Below are positions 1-8,096 of a stretch of 47,198 nt of DNA, piece by piece. The translations under genes were made by a program, and so were the position numbers. Source of the stretch: Acetobacteraceae bacterium (lineage in GTDB: Bacteria; Pseudomonadota; Alphaproteobacteria; Acetobacterales; Acetobacteraceae); contig DNXO01000067.1 of the NCBI GenBank assembly GCA_003506895.1, forward strand, positions 19,275 through 66,472, written 5' to 3'. Position 1 is the stretch's first letter; each line of letters opens with the position of its first letter. Below the pieces are notes generated by a model, which was not told the DNA's origin, searched no databases, and worked only from the letters and a program-made list of their open reading frames with translations.

Positions 1-2384
1 GCAAGGGCGAATACCGCAAGGAACTGGCGGAACTGCAACGGCGCGGCTTCACCCGGGTAAAAGTGGACGGCACGCTGTATGAGATCGCCGAAGTCCCGGC
101 GCTGAACCGCAAGACCAAGCATGAGATCGAGGCGGTGGTGGACCGTCTGGTAGTGCGCGAAGGGATCGCCTCTCGGTTGGCGGATAGTTTTGAGACCGCA
201 CTTAGCATGTCGGACGGCGTGGTTTACGCCGAGAACGCGGATGGCGGGGAACAGACGGTTTTTTCCTCGAAGTTCGCTTGCCCGGTCAGCGGTTTTTCGA
301 TCGAGGAGATCGAGCCTCGGCTGTTCAGCTTCAATTCGCCGCATGGGGCTTGTCCAGCGTGCGACGGGTTGGGGGTGGAGAGTTTTTTCGATCCCGAACT
401 GGTCGTGCCGGATGACCGGGCTGGTCTCGCGGATGGGGCGATCGTGCCTTGGACCGGCGCGCAGTCGCCTTACTATGACCAGACGCTGCAAAGCCTCGCC
501 CGGCACTTCAAGCAAACGACGAAGACACCCTGGAGCGAGTTGCCGGAGGACGTGCGGCAGGCGATCCTGTTCGGCACCGATGAGCCGATCGCGTTCACCT
601 ACAAGGACGGTGTGCGCAGCTACACGGTTACCAAGCCGTTCGAGGGCGTGCTGAAGAATTTGCAGCGGCGCTGGCAGGAGACCGACAGCGTTTGGGTGCG
701 CGAGGAAATGGCCCGCTATCAGGCCGAGAAGCCTTGCGCGGTCTGCAACGGTGCGCGGTTGAAGCCTGAGGCGCTGTCGGTTCGCGTGGCGGGGAAAAAC
801 ATCGCCGAGGCCTCGGAGTTTTCGATCCGTAGTGCGCTTGGGTGGTTTGCCGAGGTATTGCCGCAACTGACGCCGCAGCGGCAGGAGATCGCGGGCCGGA
901 TTTTGCGGGAAATCGTGGATCGGCTGCGGTTTCTGGTCGATGTCGGGTTGGATTATCTGACGTTGGCGCGTGGGTCGGCGACGTTGTCCGGCGGAGAGTC
1001 GCAACGAATCCGGCTGGCGAGTCAGATCGGTTCCGGATTGACTGGCGTGCTGTATGTGTTGGATGAGCCGTCGATCGGGCTGCACCAGCGGGACAACGAA
1101 CGGCTGCTGGGAACGCTTCGTCGGTTGCGGGATCTGGGAAATACCGTTCTTGTCGTGGAACATGATGAGGATGCGATCAGGGCAGCCGACCATTTGATCG
1201 ATATGGGTCCGGCGGCGGGGGTGAATGGCGGACATGTGATCGCCGAGGGCACTCCGGCGGAGGTCGCGGCGAATCCGAAGTCCTTGACCGGGGATTATCT
1301 GTCGGGGCGGCGGATGATCCCGGTGCCGCCGATGCGGCGGCCGATGCAGAAGGATCGGGTGCTGCGCGTGGTTGGGGCGCGCGGGAACAATCTGAAGAAC
1401 CTGTCGGCGGAATTTCCGCTGGGGACGTTTACGTGTGTGACTGGCGTGTCGGGCGGCGGGAAGTCCACGCTGGTGATCGATACGCTCTACAAAGCAGCCG
1501 CTCGGCGTTTGATGGGCGCCGGCACGGTGCCGACGGCGCATGACCGGATCGAGGGGCTGGATCAGATCGACAAGATCATCGACATCGACCAGTCGCCGAT
1601 CGGACGGACTCCCCGGTCAAATCCCGCGACCTACACTGATCTTTTTGCGCCAATCCGGGACTGGTTCGCTGAACTGCCAGAAGCCAGGGCGCGCGGCTAC
1701 AAGGCGGGTCGTTTCAGTTTCAACGTCAAGGGCGGGCGGTGCGAGGCCTGCCAAGGCGACGGGCTGCTGAAGATCGAGATGCACTTCCTGCCGGATGTGT
1801 ATGTGACGTGCGATACCTGCAAGGGAAAACGGTATAACCGAGAAACGTTGGAGATCAAGTTCCGCGACAAGTCCATCGCCGAAGTGCTGGCGATGACGGT
1901 GGATGAGGCCGTGCCGTATTTCAGTGCCCAGCCGCGGATTCATGACCGGTTGAAGATCCTTCAGCAGGTTGGATTGGGCTATATCGCGCTGGGACAGCAG
2001 GCGACGACGCTGTCGGGCGGTGAGGCGCAGCGGATCAAGCTGTCGAAGGAACTCGCGCGGCGGGCGACCGGGCGGACGCTGTATATCCTGGATGAACCAA
2101 CCACGGGGCTGCATTTCGAGGATGTTCGCAAGCTGCTGGAGGTGCTGCATACGCTGGTCGATCAGGGCAACACGGTGGTTGTGATCGAGCACAATCTGGA
2201 GGTCATCAAGACCGCGGATTGGATCCTGGACCTGGGGCCGGAAGGTGGCGACGGCGGCGGACGGATCGTGGCGCAGGGCACGCCGGAGGATATCGTTGCC
2301 AGCGCCGAGAGCCACACTGGACGGTTTTTGGCGCCCCTGCTGCCGGTGGCGGAGGCCCCGAAAAAGGTCCGGAAGCGGGCTTGA
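1..2384 (+). CDS. uvrA: UvrABC excinuclease subunit A, 5'-truncated by window edge
   Basis: UvrA is the damage-recognition ATPase of nucleotide excision repair; as a dimer it loads UvrB on damaged DNA in the cytoplasm. The frame is open from base 3 into the window edge and already reads as UvrA there, so the GTG at 63 is an internal codon and roughly 170 N-terminal residues, including the first Walker A, lie outside. Visible in order are the CPAC (about 351) and CAVC (about 735) halves of the first zinc module, the first ABC signature LSGGESQR with Walker B LDEPSIGLH (about 990-1085), the second Walker A GVSGGGKST (about 1446), the second zinc finger CEAC/CDTC (1740-1820), and the second signature LSGGEAQR with LDEPTTGLH (2010-2115). 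Nothing is missing in the visible part. It stands alone; the next gene is 190 bp away. Confidence 0.97.
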   Translation, partial: KGEYRKELAELQRRGFTRVKVDGTLYEIAEVPALNRKTKHEIEAVVDRLVVREGIASRLADSFETALSMSDGVVYAENADGGEQTVFSSKFACPVSGFSIEEIEPRLFSFNSPHGACPACDGLGVESFFDPELVVPDDRAGLADGAIVPWTGAQSPYYDQTLQSLARHFKQTTKTPWSELPEDVRQAILFGTDEPIAFTYKDGVRSYTVTKPFEGVLKNLQRRWQETDSVWVREEMARYQAEKPCAVCNGARLKPEALSVRVAGKNIAEASEFSIRSALGWFAEVLPQLTPQRQEIAGRILREIVDRLRFLVDVGLDYLTLARGSATLSGGESQRIRLASQIGSGLTGVLYVLDEPSIGLHQRDNERLLGTLRRLRDLGNTVLVVEHDEDAIRAADHLIDMGPAAGVNGGHVIAEGTPAEVAANPKSLTGDYLSGRRMIPVPPMRRPMQKDRVLRVVGARGNNLKNLSAEFPLGTFTCVTGVSGGGKSTLVIDTLYKAAARRLMGAGTVPTAHDRIEGLDQIDKIIDIDQSPIGRTPRSNPATYTDLFAPIRDWFAELPEARARGYKAGRFSFNVKGGRCEACQGDGLLKIEMHFLPDVYVTCDTCKGKRYNRETLEIKFRDKSIAEVLAMTVDEAVPYFSAQPRIHDRLKILQQVGLGYIALGQQATTLSGGEAQRIKLSKELARRATGRTLYILDEPTTGLHFEDVRKLLEVLHTLVDQGNTVVVIEHNLEVIKTADWILDLGPEGGDGGGRIVAQGTPEDIVASAESHTGRFLAPLLPVAEAPKKVRKRA

Positions 2385-2574
2385 AGTGCCGCCGGCAGGG
2401 TCGTTTCTGTATCATGGCAGTGCCTGGCGCGGCCGTGACAATTAAGGCCCGTAACGTCTGACCACCTTCACCCTGTTGCGTTATGCGCCAGGGCCATAGC
2501 CTGATCCGGCGGATCATGTGATACAATCGGAACCGATGCGAATCGCGGCACCCACGCCGCCAGGGGAAACACAT

Positions 2575-2775
2575 ATGTTCTATGATGAACTGAAAAGCGC
2601 CTCCATCGCCGCGATCGAGCAGGCCATCGGCAAGGCGATCAGCGAGCTTGTCGGCGCCGAGTTCACCTGCAACGTCTCGAACATCGACCTGAGCAGCATT
2701 CACGCCGCCAAGCTGGAGATTTTCCTCTCTCCGCCGAATGAGTTCGATCAGGCCGAAACAGAAATCATCGGCTAA
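2575..2775 (+). CDS. Small hypothetical protein (66 aa)
   Basis: I do not recognise this family. The start was chosen at the ATG at 2575 because AGGGGAAACACAT sits directly upstream; an in-frame ATG-like extension to 2518 has no such site. The product is acidic and soluble: an amphipathic helix-like N-terminal half rich in Ala, Ile and Glu, then a polar middle with one Cys, ending in a Glu/Gln-rich tail. There is no signal peptide, membrane segment or known motif. Its TAA stop overlaps the stop of the convergent GMC oxidoreductase by 4 bp (2772-2775). A 13-bp palindrome, GATCCG-G-CGGATC, lies at 2503-2515 in the 5' spacer. Good ribosome-binding site and codon use favour a real gene, but function is unknown. 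Confidence 0.6.
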   Translation: MFYDELKSASIAAIEQAIGKAISELVGAEFTCNVSNIDLSSIHAAKLEIFLSPPNEFDQAETEIIG

Positions 2776-4400
2776 TCGGCTGCCGCGCGGTCCAGGCCGC
2801 GCCGTGCCGCCGCCCGCACCATCGCGGCGCCTTTTTCCGCGATCATGATCGTCGGTGCGTTGGTGTTCGTGGAGGTCACCGCCGGCATGACCGAGGCGTC
2901 GATCACTCGCAGCCCCTGCATCCCATGCACCCGCAACTGGTCATCCACCACCGACATCGCATCCGGCCCCATCCGGCAGGAGCAACTGGCGTGGAACACC
3001 GTCGTGCCGAACTGGCGCGCGTAGGCGACGAACTCCTCGTCGGTTTGCACGTCCGGGCCGGGTAGCGTCTCCGCCACCAGATAGCGCGCCAGGGCCGGGG
3101 CTTTGAACCATTCCCGCACCAATCGCAGGCCGCCTACGATGGCGCGCCGGTCGCGTTCGTCGTCCAGATAGCGCGGATTGATCGACGGCTGGTCCCGCGG
3201 CCGGGGCGACCGAGCCTGGACGTGGCCGCGGCTGAGGGGGCGCATTTGCCAGACGCCGCTGGTCATCCCCGGCTCATCCGCCAGCCGCCGTTTCGATCCC
3301 GGCGCGTAACTAGCCGAGGCGAACAGGGCCTGGATATCGGGCGTGGCGGACTCCGGCAGCACCTTGGCCGAGGCGGCGACCAGTGACGCGCCGTAGGTCA
3401 GCAACCCTCGACCGGTCAGGACGTAGCGCATCACCTCGCCAACAAGGCCCAGTCCGCGCGATTTTTCGTTCAGGGTCGCCACGTTCCTAACCTCGGCGGA
3501 GACACGCGCCAGGAAATGGTCCTGGAAGTTCTGCCCGACACCGCGCAGGACGTGCCGCACCGGAATGCCGATCCGTCCGAGGTGCTCCGGATCACCGACG
3601 CCGGATAGTTGCAGGATGTGCGGCGAACCGATCGCGCCGGCTGCCAGGATCACCTCGCCGGCTGCGTTGGCACGCTCGACCTTGCCGTCACGGGCATATT
3701 CGACCCCGACCGCGCGCAGGCCGTCGAACAGCACGCGATGCACCAGGGCGTTGGTTACCACCTGAAGGTTGGGCCGCTTGATCGCCGGCGCCAGATAAGA
3801 CCGCGCCGCCGATGCTCGGAATCGGCCGCCGCGAGTCTGCTGGATCCAGCCGATATGGTCGCCCAGGCCAGGCGGAAGATCGTTCACGTCGGGCCGGTAC
3901 TCCCAGCCCATCTGCTTGCCGGCTTCGACCGCCGCCTGACAAAGTTCCGGCTGATCGCGGGTTGGCGCGGTGAACTGGGGGCCGCCCTTGCCGTGGATGT
4001 CGTCGGCCTTGCCTTCCCAGTTCTCCGACTTCCTGAAGTAGGGCAGCACGTCGTCCCACGACCATCCGCGATTGCCAAGCTGGCCCCAATGGTCGAAATC
4101 CTCGGGTTGGCCACGAATGTAGATCATGCCGTTGATGGAGCTCGATCCGCCCAGGACCTTGCCGCGCGGGTAGTTGATTTCGCGGCCGTTGAGGCCGGAG
4201 TCCGCGTCAGCCTTGTAGCCCCAGGTCAGCGTCGGGTGGTCCAGCAGCTTCATGTATCCGGCGGGGATGTGGATCATCGGATGCCAGTCACGGCCACCGG
4301 CCTCGATCAGCACCACTTTCGTGTTCGGGTCCTCGGTCAGCCGGTTGGCCAGGACGCAGCCAGCCGATCCGGCGCCGACGATGACGTAGTCCGCTTGCAT
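2772..4400 (-). CDS. GMC-family FAD oxidoreductase (choline/alcohol dehydrogenase-like)
   Basis: Glucose-methanol-choline family flavoprotein that oxidises an alcohol group using FAD. The N-terminal dinucleotide-binding motif GAGSAG is at residues 9-14, followed by EAGG; GMC signature 1 (GKVLGGSSSINGM) and signature 2 (GAIGSPHILQLSGVG) are both present; the C-terminal active site shows HASCSCRMG and NTNAPTIMIAEK, supplying the usual catalytic His and Asn. The length of 542 residues is normal. The start at 4400 is preferred over 4427 because GGGGAAACACAG precedes it. No secretion signal is seen, so the enzyme is likely cytoplasmic. The substrate cannot be told from sequence; the family includes choline dehydrogenase and polyethylene glycol and long-chain alcohol dehydrogenases. 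The nearby crotonase and ring-cleavage-type genes suggest a catabolic role, which is inference. Confidence 0.93.
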   Translation of the reverse strand: MQADYVIVGAGSAGCVLANRLTEDPNTKVVLIEAGGRDWHPMIHIPAGYMKLLDHPTLTWGYKADADSGLNGREINYPRGKVLGGSSSINGMIYIRGQPEDFDHWGQLGNRGWSWDDVLPYFRKSENWEGKADDIHGKGGPQFTAPTRDQPELCQAAVEAGKQMGWEYRPDVNDLPPGLGDHIGWIQQTRGGRFRASAARSYLAPAIKRPNLQVVTNALVHRVLFDGLRAVGVEYARDGKVERANAAGEVILAAGAIGSPHILQLSGVGDPEHLGRIGIPVRHVLRGVGQNFQDHFLARVSAEVRNVATLNEKSRGLGLVGEVMRYVLTGRGLLTYGASLVAASAKVLPESATPDIQALFASASYAPGSKRRLADEPGMTSGVWQMRPLSRGHVQARSPRPRDQPSINPRYLDDERDRRAIVGGLRLVREWFKAPALARYLVAETLPGPDVQTDEEFVAYARQFGTTVFHASCSCRMGPDAMSVVDDQLRVHGMQGLRVIDASVMPAVTSTNTNAPTIMIAEKGAAMVRAAARRGLDRAAAD

Positions 4401-4476
4401 CTGTGTTTCCCCACGCGTTGGCTGCATCTAACGGCGGCCATGCGATCGTGCAAAACTTCGGTTCGGAGGCAATGCC

Positions 4477-5001
4477 ATGACCGAACGATTCGATGTCGCT
4501 TATCTGATCCTGAGCGGCACGACCACCGCATCCCGCTGCCCAGAGATTCTACGCGGCCTGGTCGGACTGGGGTTCCGGACCGTCATCGCGATCCCTACGC
4601 CGCATGCCTCGCGGGTGATCGCCGCGCGCGACCTCGCGGAGGTCGAGGGCGTCCGGGTCGTCGAATCCTACTTCGACGCGGCGATCCGCCCTCGCCCGCC
4701 GTTTGGCGTGGTGCTGTTCGCGCCGTGCGGCTTCAACTCGCTGAACAAGTTCGCGCACGGCATCGCCGATACGCTGGCGCTGTCCGTCGCGGCCGAGGCG
4801 GTGGGGCGGCGCACGCCGGTCATCGTGGGACCGTCGTTGAACCAAGCGCTGATGGATCATCCGGTCGCGCGGGCTTCGCTGGCGAGGCTGCCCGAATGGG
4901 GGGTCACGATCGTTCCACCCGCAACTGATAGCGGCGGCCCGCGCCTCGCCGCGACCGAACGGCTGCTGGACGCGGTACGCCCCTACGCCCCGAAACATTG
5001 A
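4477..5001 (+). CDS. Flavoprotein of the HFCD/CoaC-UbiX type
   Basis: A single-domain protein of 174 residues resembling the FMN-binding flavoprotein fold of phosphopantothenoylcysteine decarboxylase and UbiX. The support is the segment FAPCGFNSLNKFAHGIADT (about residues 85-103), matching the family pattern of an Ala-Pro-rich loop, an Asn, and GIAD, followed by TPVIVGPSLNQALMDHP, which corresponds to the family's P-x-M-N-x-x-M-x-x-HP block. The N-terminus begins with a beta strand and a Ser/Thr-rich loop as expected for phosphate binding. It is not the main CoaC because the fused CoaBC synthetase half is absent. It is transcribed towards the crotonase gene 54 bp downstream and divergently from the GMC gene. 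It could instead be a prenyl-FMN or other decarboxylase partner; the exact reaction is unknown. Confidence 0.65.
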   Translation: MTERFDVAYLILSGTTTASRCPEILRGLVGLGFRTVIAIPTPHASRVIAARDLAEVEGVRVVESYFDAAIRPRPPFGVVLFAPCGFNSLNKFAHGIADTLALSVAAEAVGRRTPVIVGPSLNQALMDHPVARASLARLPEWGVTIVPPATDSGGPRLAATERLLDAVRPYAPKH

Positions 5002-5055
5002 ACATCCGCCCATCCCGCCGTATCCACGTCACAGACAACACAAGGCAACACAGCA

Positions 5056-5850
5056 ATGAACCTGACATCGGGATTGGTGGGCGCGGAAACGACTGGGTCC
5101 ATCGGCTGGCTGATCTGGGACAACCCCACGAAGATGAACGCCCTTTCCCCGGGCATGTACGAAGACGCGCTGACGGTGATCGAGGCGTATGAGGCCGATC
5201 CCGCGATCAAGGTCGTCGTCATGCGCGGTGCCGGACGCAAGGCGTTCATCTCCGGCGCCGACATCTCCAGCTTCGACAAAACCCGCGCCGACGCGGAAAC
5301 CGCGCGTCTGGCCCGCGAAGCACCGGAAAAGCTGAGCCGCAAGCTGCTGAATTTGGATATGCCGCTGATCGCGATGATCTACGGCTATTGCCTCGGCGGC
5401 GGGCTGGGCATGGCGTTGAACGCGGACCTTAGGTTTGCCTCCACCGACTCCCAGTTCAGCGTGCCGGCGGCGGTGCGCGGCATCGCCTATGCGCCGTCCG
5501 GGTTGAAGTTGCTGGTCGATCTGGTCGGCCCCAGCGTGGCGAAGGACATCATGTTTTCGGCCCGGCGGCTGAAGTCGGACGAGGCGCTGCGCGTCGGCCT
5601 GATCAACCGCGTGGTCGATGCCGAGGAACTGGAGGCGACCACGATCGCCTATGCCGAAACCCTGGCGGCGAATGCGCCGCTGTCGATCAAGGCGTCGAAA
5701 TACTTCATTAACCAGCTGGGCCTGGAGCGCGACCAGCGCGACGAAGCCCGCATGGATGCGATGCAGCGCGAGGCCGAGAACAGCGAGGACTTCAAGGAAG
5801 CCACGCTGTCGTTCAAGGAAAAGCGCAAGCCGGTGTTCACGGGCCGGTAG
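5056..5850 (+). CDS. Enoyl-CoA hydratase/isomerase (crotonase) family protein
   Basis: Crotonase-fold CoA-thioester enzyme of 264 residues, the usual length. The oxyanion-hole elements are clear: AFISGADISSF (about 63-73) and CLGGGLGMALNADLRFA (about 112-128). The two catalytic glutamates of classical enoyl-CoA hydratase are both replaced, by Gly at residue 118 (two after GGG) and Ala at residue 138 (FSVPA where PE is usual). CoA-thioester binding is therefore well supported but simple hydration is not; an isomerase, dehalogenase, hydrolase or decarboxylase activity, as in other crotonase members, is possible. The start follows AAGGCAACACAGCA. It probably shares a transcript with the upstream flavoprotein and ends at a hairpin before the convergent VOC gene. 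Confidence 0.9.
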   Translation: MNLTSGLVGAETTGSIGWLIWDNPTKMNALSPGMYEDALTVIEAYEADPAIKVVVMRGAGRKAFISGADISSFDKTRADAETARLAREAPEKLSRKLLNLDMPLIAMIYGYCLGGGLGMALNADLRFASTDSQFSVPAAVRGIAYAPSGLKLLVDLVGPSVAKDIMFSARRLKSDEALRVGLINRVVDAEELEATTIAYAETLAANAPLSIKASKYFINQLGLERDQRDEARMDAMQREAENSEDFKEATLSFKEKRKPVFTGR

Positions 5851-5856
5851 GCGACG

Positions 5857-5891
5857 CGCCGCGGTTCTACCCTCGGGGTTGATCCGCGGCG
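5857..5891. terminator. Hairpin between convergent genes, candidate bidirectional terminator
   Basis: CGCCGCGG (5857-5864) pairs exactly with CCGCGGCG (5884-5891); the loop contains a nested ACCC/GGGT pairing. It fills the 43-bp gap between the crotonase stop and the VOC-protein stop. There is no T-run, so it is either a weak terminator or a transcript-end-protecting stem. Confidence 0.5.
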
Positions 5892-5893
5892 AC

Positions 5894-6895
5894 CTAACCC
5901 CGCGCCTTGGCGGCGTCCCACCAAGGGCATACGCCGTCTTGGCGGACGTAGTTGCCATCCAGGACATGCAGCGGCTGGCGGACACCGTCGGCCGCGGCCT
6001 TCAGCCGCATGTCCCGAGCCTTCTGGCGCTGATCATCGGGTAGCCAGGTCCGGTCATGGCCCCACAGGCTTGGTCCTACCGTCACCTCCTTCGCCGTCCA
6101 GTTGCCGGGGGTCACGTCCTTGCCGCCCCAGCCATATTCCAGCATGAAGCCACCCGGGGAGCGCAAGTAATAGGACGTCACCGCGTCATTCGGATGGCGC
6201 CCCAGCGTGGTCGCGATCTTCTCCGGCTCCCCCAGGGCGATGTCATAACCCTGCCCGACATCGTCCAGAGAGAATAGCTCGACCATCAGATGATGCAGAT
6301 CCTGCTTGCCGGTTTCGATCAGCGCCACCGAGTGATGCCTGGCGTTGACGTGCAGGAAATAGGCGCGGAAAGGCGTGGTGATGTAGTCGCTGACACCGAA
6401 CCCCAAAGTATCCCGGTAGAATCCCAGCAAGTCATCAATGTTCTTTACATGAAACACCACGTGCCCCATGCCGAGCGCCCCGGTTCGGAATCCGGAGATC
6501 GATCGCCCGGGCCTGAAAGGTTCATCGGCAACGGCCGCGCCATGAAATGCTTCCAGATGATTGCCGGATGGGTCGTCGAAACTGATCAGTTCCTTAACGA
6601 AACGCTGATCGGCCAGGGCGGTTGGCTCCTGCCGGACCTTGACTCCGGCTGCCTCCAAGCGGGCCGCGAGGGACCGCAGAGAAGCCGCGTCATCGACCTC
6701 GAAGCCGAAATACCGCTCTCGTTCGGCGAGGGACCGATCGACCACCAGCCGTTGCGAACGGTCGTCCATGCGAAAGGCGCGCGCGATATTGCCGCGCTCT
6801 ATCATCTGCATGCCCAGCCAGTCGGTCGCGAAACTCGTCCAATCGGACAAGTCCGACGCGCCGACGCCCATATAGCCCAGCCCGCGGATTTCCAT
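5894..6895 (-). CDS. Extradiol ring-cleavage dioxygenase-like VOC protein
   Basis: Two-domain vicinal-oxygen-chelate protein of 333 residues, similar to 2,3-dihydroxybiphenyl 1,2-dioxygenase (BphC, about 290-300 residues). The N-terminal VOC repeat covers about residues 5-118 and the catalytic repeat about 143-255. The three expected Fe(II) ligands are in place: His145 (GMGHVVFHV), His202 (HHLMVEL) and Glu253 (FMLEYGW). A C-terminal tail of about 75 residues (WGHDRTWLP onward) is longer than in BphC. The start at 6895 is chosen for GGGGAGATTAACC upstream. It likely opens a catecholic ring in the cytoplasm; the substrate is not predictable, and the lack of other aromatic-pathway genes nearby leaves its pathway open. 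Proximity to the GMC oxidoreductase and crotonase is consistent with a degradative patch. Confidence 0.85.
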   Translation of the reverse strand: MEIRGLGYMGVGASDLSDWTSFATDWLGMQMIERGNIARAFRMDDRSQRLVVDRSLAERERYFGFEVDDAASLRSLAARLEAAGVKVRQEPTALADQRFVKELISFDDPSGNHLEAFHGAAVADEPFRPGRSISGFRTGALGMGHVVFHVKNIDDLLGFYRDTLGFGVSDYITTPFRAYFLHVNARHHSVALIETGKQDLHHLMVELFSLDDVGQGYDIALGEPEKIATTLGRHPNDAVTSYYLRSPGGFMLEYGWGGKDVTPGNWTAKEVTVGPSLWGHDRTWLPDDQRQKARDMRLKAAADGVRQPLHVLDGNYVRQDGVCPWWDAAKARG

Positions 6896-6973
6896 GGTTA
6901 ATCTCCCCGTTCTCGCGGACAAACCATAGCAGTGGGGCCGTCTGGCGCAATGCCGGCGGAGCAGCGCCTTGAA

Positions 6974-7489
6974 TCAGCGCCCCGGGTCGGACGTCAACAA
7001 CAGTTCAAGCTGTTCGATCAGCCGGTCGCTTTCAACCGGCTTGCGCAGAACGTGGAAATTACCGCCCGCGATGGTGGAGACGGCGGTAACCTCCTCGGCA
7101 TACCCGGTCAGCAGAATAGCGGGGATTCCGGCACGGAGTGCTCGGGCGAGGCGGATCAAGGTGATTCCGTCATCGCCGGGCATGGTCAGATCGGTGACAA
7201 GGGCCGCGATTTCGGGATCCCGCCTCAAGACCGCGAGCGCAGGTTCCGCATGCGCGGCCTGAACGGTAACGAACCCAGCGAGATCAAGCAGTTCGGCCAA
7301 GATCTCTCGCACCGATTCATCGTCATCGACAATCAATATGCGACCCTTGGGCGCCGCCACCCGGTCCGGAAGGATTCGCGCCTCGGCGGGACTGGGGTCT
7401 TCCGGTTCCGCGTCGCTCGATGGGGCCTGGATCGCTATGCCTCTCCAGAACGGCGTTCGCTGTCCATTGATGACAGATATCGCATCCAT
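6974..7489 (-). CDS. Orphan response regulator, receiver domain with N-terminal extension
   Basis: CheY-like receiver domain from about residue 50 to 168. The acidic pocket DDD is at 55-57, the phospho-acceptor Asp100 lies in LVTDLTMPG, the switch Thr in LLTG (about 128), and the conserved Lys150 in LRKPV. There is no DNA-binding or enzymatic output domain. The first 48 residues are a Pro/Asp/Glu-rich, probably disordered extension with no similarity I recognise. The start at 7489 follows AAGGGATATTGG. No histidine kinase is adjacent. The receiver sequence resembles those found at the C-termini of hybrid histidine kinases, so it may act as a phospho-sink or be descended from a hybrid kinase; both are inference. 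Confidence 0.9.
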   Translation of the reverse strand: MDAISVINGQRTPFWRGIAIQAPSSDAEPEDPSPAEARILPDRVAAPKGRILIVDDDESVREILAELLDLAGFVTVQAAHAEPALAVLRRDPEIAALVTDLTMPGDDGITLIRLARALRAGIPAILLTGYAEEVTAVSTIAGGNFHVLRKPVESDRLIEQLELLLTSDPGR

Positions 7490-8096
7490 CCAATATCCCT
7501 TCGGTGTGCGCCGGGCTCACTTCGTTCCCCCGGTTGATGCGCCCTCTCTTCGGACAATTGTCGACAGAGTTAACGGCCGCGTGAAACTTCGTAAGTCAGC
7601 ACGGTGGAATCATCAGCAGAAAGAGGCGTCACGCGCATGCGAAATGCCCACTATCCGTGTCGCCTGTAATTCCATAACACCATCAAGCTGATTTCGCATT
7701 ACATTGCGTGACGAATCGTCTCAAAATCAAGGCTTTGTGATAGATAGCCCACCTTTTCATCGTAACTGAATTTAATACAGGATTTTCCTACCGTGAACGA
7801 TTATCTATCCACATGACGGTGAGTCGTGCAAAGCCCACGATACAGATTTAATATTTGGCAATTCATTGATTTCTTACTTACCAACGGAACAAATTGAAAA
7901 TCGCCTCATTCGCCAGTCCCGCGGGCTTGTAGCACCAAGGCGTGGGCTGACGAAACACTTCAGATGCCAGCCCGGCAAAGGTGCATTTCATACCAAGGAG
8001 AAATTGATCCGATGTTGACGCGGACTTGTTCGCCCAATACCCGGACCGGGCTGGCTGTCACCATATCTTACGCTCGGGAACCAATCGGAGGCACAT
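7490..8096. other. Gene-free AT-rich spacer
   Basis: I see no convincing gene here. Bases about 7680-7910 are clearly richer in A and T than the rest of the window and contain runs such as TTTAATATTTGG. The spacer separates the divergent response regulator and phospholipase D-like genes and so should hold both promoters, but no convincing -35/-10 pair was identified. GGAGG at 8087-8091 is the ribosome-binding site of the next gene. Confidence 0.6.

Noticed and set aside
3609..4928. Long plus-strand frame across the GMC oxidoreductase and flavoprotein genes
   Set aside because: It overlaps two genes with clear family motifs and its translation is Arg/Ala-rich with no recognisable domain.
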